From NCBI GenBank assembly GCA_964394085.1, contig CAYMWF010000083.1:1-16477 (forward strand): a DNA stretch of 16,477 bases, written 5' to 3'. This stretch comes from CAYMWF01 sp964394085 [NCBI: uncultured Gemmatimonadota bacterium] (GTDB taxonomy: Bacteria; GCA-2686955; CAYMWF01). The position numbers and the translations under genes were made by a program. Under the pieces are notes generated by a model, which did no database searches, was not told the DNA's origin, and worked only from the letters and a program-made list of their open reading frames with translations. Positions 15,022 through 16,477 of the stretch are shown in pieces (positions within the stretch are counted from its first letter, which is position 1; each line of letters opens with the position of its first letter).

Positions 15022-16477
15022 ATGAGCGTTCAAATAACTCCGGAGCACCGTGAAATCCGCAGAGTTATCAGGGATTTCGTCAAAAAAGAAGTGATCCCCA
15101 GGGCCGGCGAGGCCGACGAAAAAGAAGAATTCCAGGATGACGTGTTCAGGAAACTCGGCGAACTCGGATTCATCGGGATGCCGGTCGCCGCGGAATACGG
15201 CGGGGGCGGCGCTGATCTGCTGGCTGTCTGCATCGTCGCAGAAGAGCTATCTTACGGCTGCTCCGGCACCGCTCTCTCCTGGGGAGCCCACGACGCCCTC
15301 TGCGCTCATACGATCTACCGCCACGGCTCGGAGGAGCAGAAGCGGCGGCACCTGCCCGCACTCTGCCGGGGCGAGCGGATCGGCTGCTTCGGCCTCACCG
15401 AGCCCGATGCCGGATCGGATGCGGCAGCGGTAAGAACGACGGCCGTTAAGGACGGCGATTCCTGGGTATTGAACGGGTCGAAGACGTTCATCACGAATGC
15501 GCCCTGCGCGGATGTCGCAATCATAATCGCGGTGACCGACAAAACCAGGGGCACGGGCGGTATCAGCGCTTTCATCGTTGAAAAGGGCACTCCCGGGATC
15601 AAGGCGGGACCACCCTTGAAAAAAATGGGGATGCGCGCATCCCCTACATCCGAAATCTTCCTCGAAGACTGCCGGATCCCCGGGGACAGCCTTCTCGGCG
15701 AGGAGGGAAAGGGATTCCTGTATACCCTCTCGACCCTCGATCAGGAGAGGGCGTTCAGCGCGGCCATGTGCGTCGGAATCGGCCGCCGCGCCGTTGACGA
15801 ATGCGTGAGATACTCCCGGGAACGGGTGCAGTTCGGACAGCCGATAGCGAATTTTCAGCAGGTGCAGTACATGCTCGCCGAGATGGCTACTCAGATTTAC
15901 GGCGCGGAGGCCATGATGTACGACATCATCCGGCGGGCCGAGTCGGGTGAGAGGCTCACCCTCCACGCGTCGATGGTCAAACTTTATTGCGCCCAGGCTC
16001 TCACAAGGGTGACCCTCGACGCCATCCAGCTTCACGGCGGATACGGCTACATGCGCGAGTATCCCGTGGAGCGGCTCCATCGCGATGCGAAGCTCTTCGA
16101 ACTGGGCGGCGGCACGAACGAGATTCAGCGCCTTGTAATATCGCGGGAGCTTCTGCGCAAATCCGGCGGCGAGGGCGGCGGCACCGGCACGGATCTCGAG
16201 CGCCGCGGCGGCAGTAACGCTGAGCGGAAAGCTGCGAAGCACAATGCCGCAGAACTGGAATATGCAAAGAAAAAGGCAGCCGAGGAATGCACGGCGATTA
16301 TCACCCGGATGCCTGAAGGATTCGTCCCCGAGAGGGCGGCCGGCCTCGATGTCGCTCTCAGGCTCGATATAAGCGGTGTCGGCGAATGGATCTGCCGAAT
16401 CAGCGACGGCGCCTGCAATGTAACCGAAATCAGCGGTGACGAGGGCGATGACTACCGCCGGGATGAACGCGACGGCG
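15022..16477 (+). CDS. Acyl-CoA dehydrogenase fused to an SCP-2-like domain (3' end outside window)
   Basis: An open frame from ATG 15022 (AAGGAG 5 nt upstream) runs off the window end after 485 codons. Residues 1-380 are a complete acyl-CoA dehydrogenase, which oxidises acyl-CoA to trans-2-enoyl-CoA using FAD. Visible motifs are LTEPDAGSD at 125-133, KTFITNAP at 154-161, RVQFGQPI at 268-275, and LHGGYGYMREYPVERLHRDAK at 337-357. The medium-chain catalytic Glu position is Gly (G363 in LGGGTNE), but E242 in DQERAFSA occupies the alternative helix-G site used by isovaleryl- and long-chain-type enzymes, so it should be active. After a Gly-rich linker (about 381-398) and a Lys/Ala/Glu-rich helix, MPEGFVPERAAGLDVAL from residue 430 resembles the start of an SCP-2 sterol-carrier domain that binds lipid or acyl-CoA. 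The SCP-2 identity rests on a partial domain. Confidence 0.9.
   Translation, partial: MSVQITPEHREIRRVIRDFVKKEVIPRAGEADEKEEFQDDVFRKLGELGFIGMPVAAEYGGGGADLLAVCIVAEELSYGCSGTALSWGAHDALCAHTIYRHGSEEQKRRHLPALCRGERIGCFGLTEPDAGSDAAAVRTTAVKDGDSWVLNGSKTFITNAPCADVAIIIAVTDKTRGTGGISAFIVEKGTPGIKAGPPLKKMGMRASPTSEIFLEDCRIPGDSLLGEEGKGFLYTLSTLDQERAFSAAMCVGIGRRAVDECVRYSRERVQFGQPIANFQQVQYMLAEMATQIYGAEAMMYDIIRRAESGERLTLHASMVKLYCAQALTRVTLDAIQLHGGYGYMREYPVERLHRDAKLFELGGGTNEIQRLVISRELLRKSGGEGGGTGTDLERRGGSNAERKAAKHNAAELEYAKKKAAEECTAIITRMPEGFVPERAAGLDVALRLDISGVGEWICRISDGACNVTEISGDEGDDYRRDERDG

Noticed and set aside
16108-16110. Acyl-CoA dehydrogenase judged inactive because the usual Glu is Gly
   Set aside because: E242 fills the alternative catalytic position used by isovaleryl- and long-chain-type enzymes.

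Overview
The window is GC-rich bacterial DNA with standard genetic code usage: TAA, TAG and TGA all end genes here. It carries exported beta-helix and Ig-like proteins together with fatty-acid oxidation genes. That mix suggests a Gram-negative-type bacterium from one of the little-cultured phyla rich in such proteins, for example relatives of Eisenbacteria, Krumholzibacteriota, Latescibacterota or Fermentibacterota. The placement is inference from protein style; there is no rRNA or marker gene to test it.

Layout. Positions 1-465 hold no gene I can support. 501-1649 (+) is an intact AAA ATPase of the AAA_14/DUF4143 type. It has a possible leaderless promoter overlapped by a perfect 18-bp palindrome. 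Converging on it, 1796-2833 (-) is a second DUF4143-type gene that has lost its Walker A/B half and is called a pseudogene. A degenerate 23-bp tandem repeat (2868-2979) separates it from a small sulfotransferase (2983-3573, +). Next comes a giant exported protein (3678-9089, +) made of four parallel beta-helix modules joined by three Ig/BACON-like modules. A strong hairpin terminator (9179-9230) closes it and the gene converging from the other side.

The main find is at 9245-10261 (-). The open frame there appears to start late, at 10129. The reading frame actually continues upstream through a single in-frame TGA to an ATG with a ribosome binding site and a signal peptide. The TGA sits exactly where the first cysteine of a thioredoxin-like CxxC motif belongs, giving U-G-Y-C. 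A GC-rich hairpin with a GGA loop follows 10 nt after it, as expected of a bacterial SECIS element. I therefore read this gene as an exported Omp28/thioredoxin-like selenoprotein with a C-terminal Ig-like domain. It shares a roughly 500-bp divergent intergenic region, with one good promoter on each strand, with an exported PHP-type metallohydrolase (10760-11839, +).

The last third concerns acyl-CoA metabolism. A long-chain acyl-CoA synthetase (12022-13845, -) is divergent from an acyl-CoA dehydrogenase (15022 to beyond the window end, +). The dehydrogenase is fused through a Gly-rich linker to an SCP-2 sterol-carrier-like domain. The roughly 1.2 kb between them is non-coding. It contains a four-copy 29-bp tandem repeat, a near-perfect palindrome with 18-bp arms, and two similar 16-bp sequences that flank both, perhaps the remains of a small mobile element. 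Synthetase and dehydrogenase would act in sequence: activation of a fatty acid, then the first beta-oxidation step.
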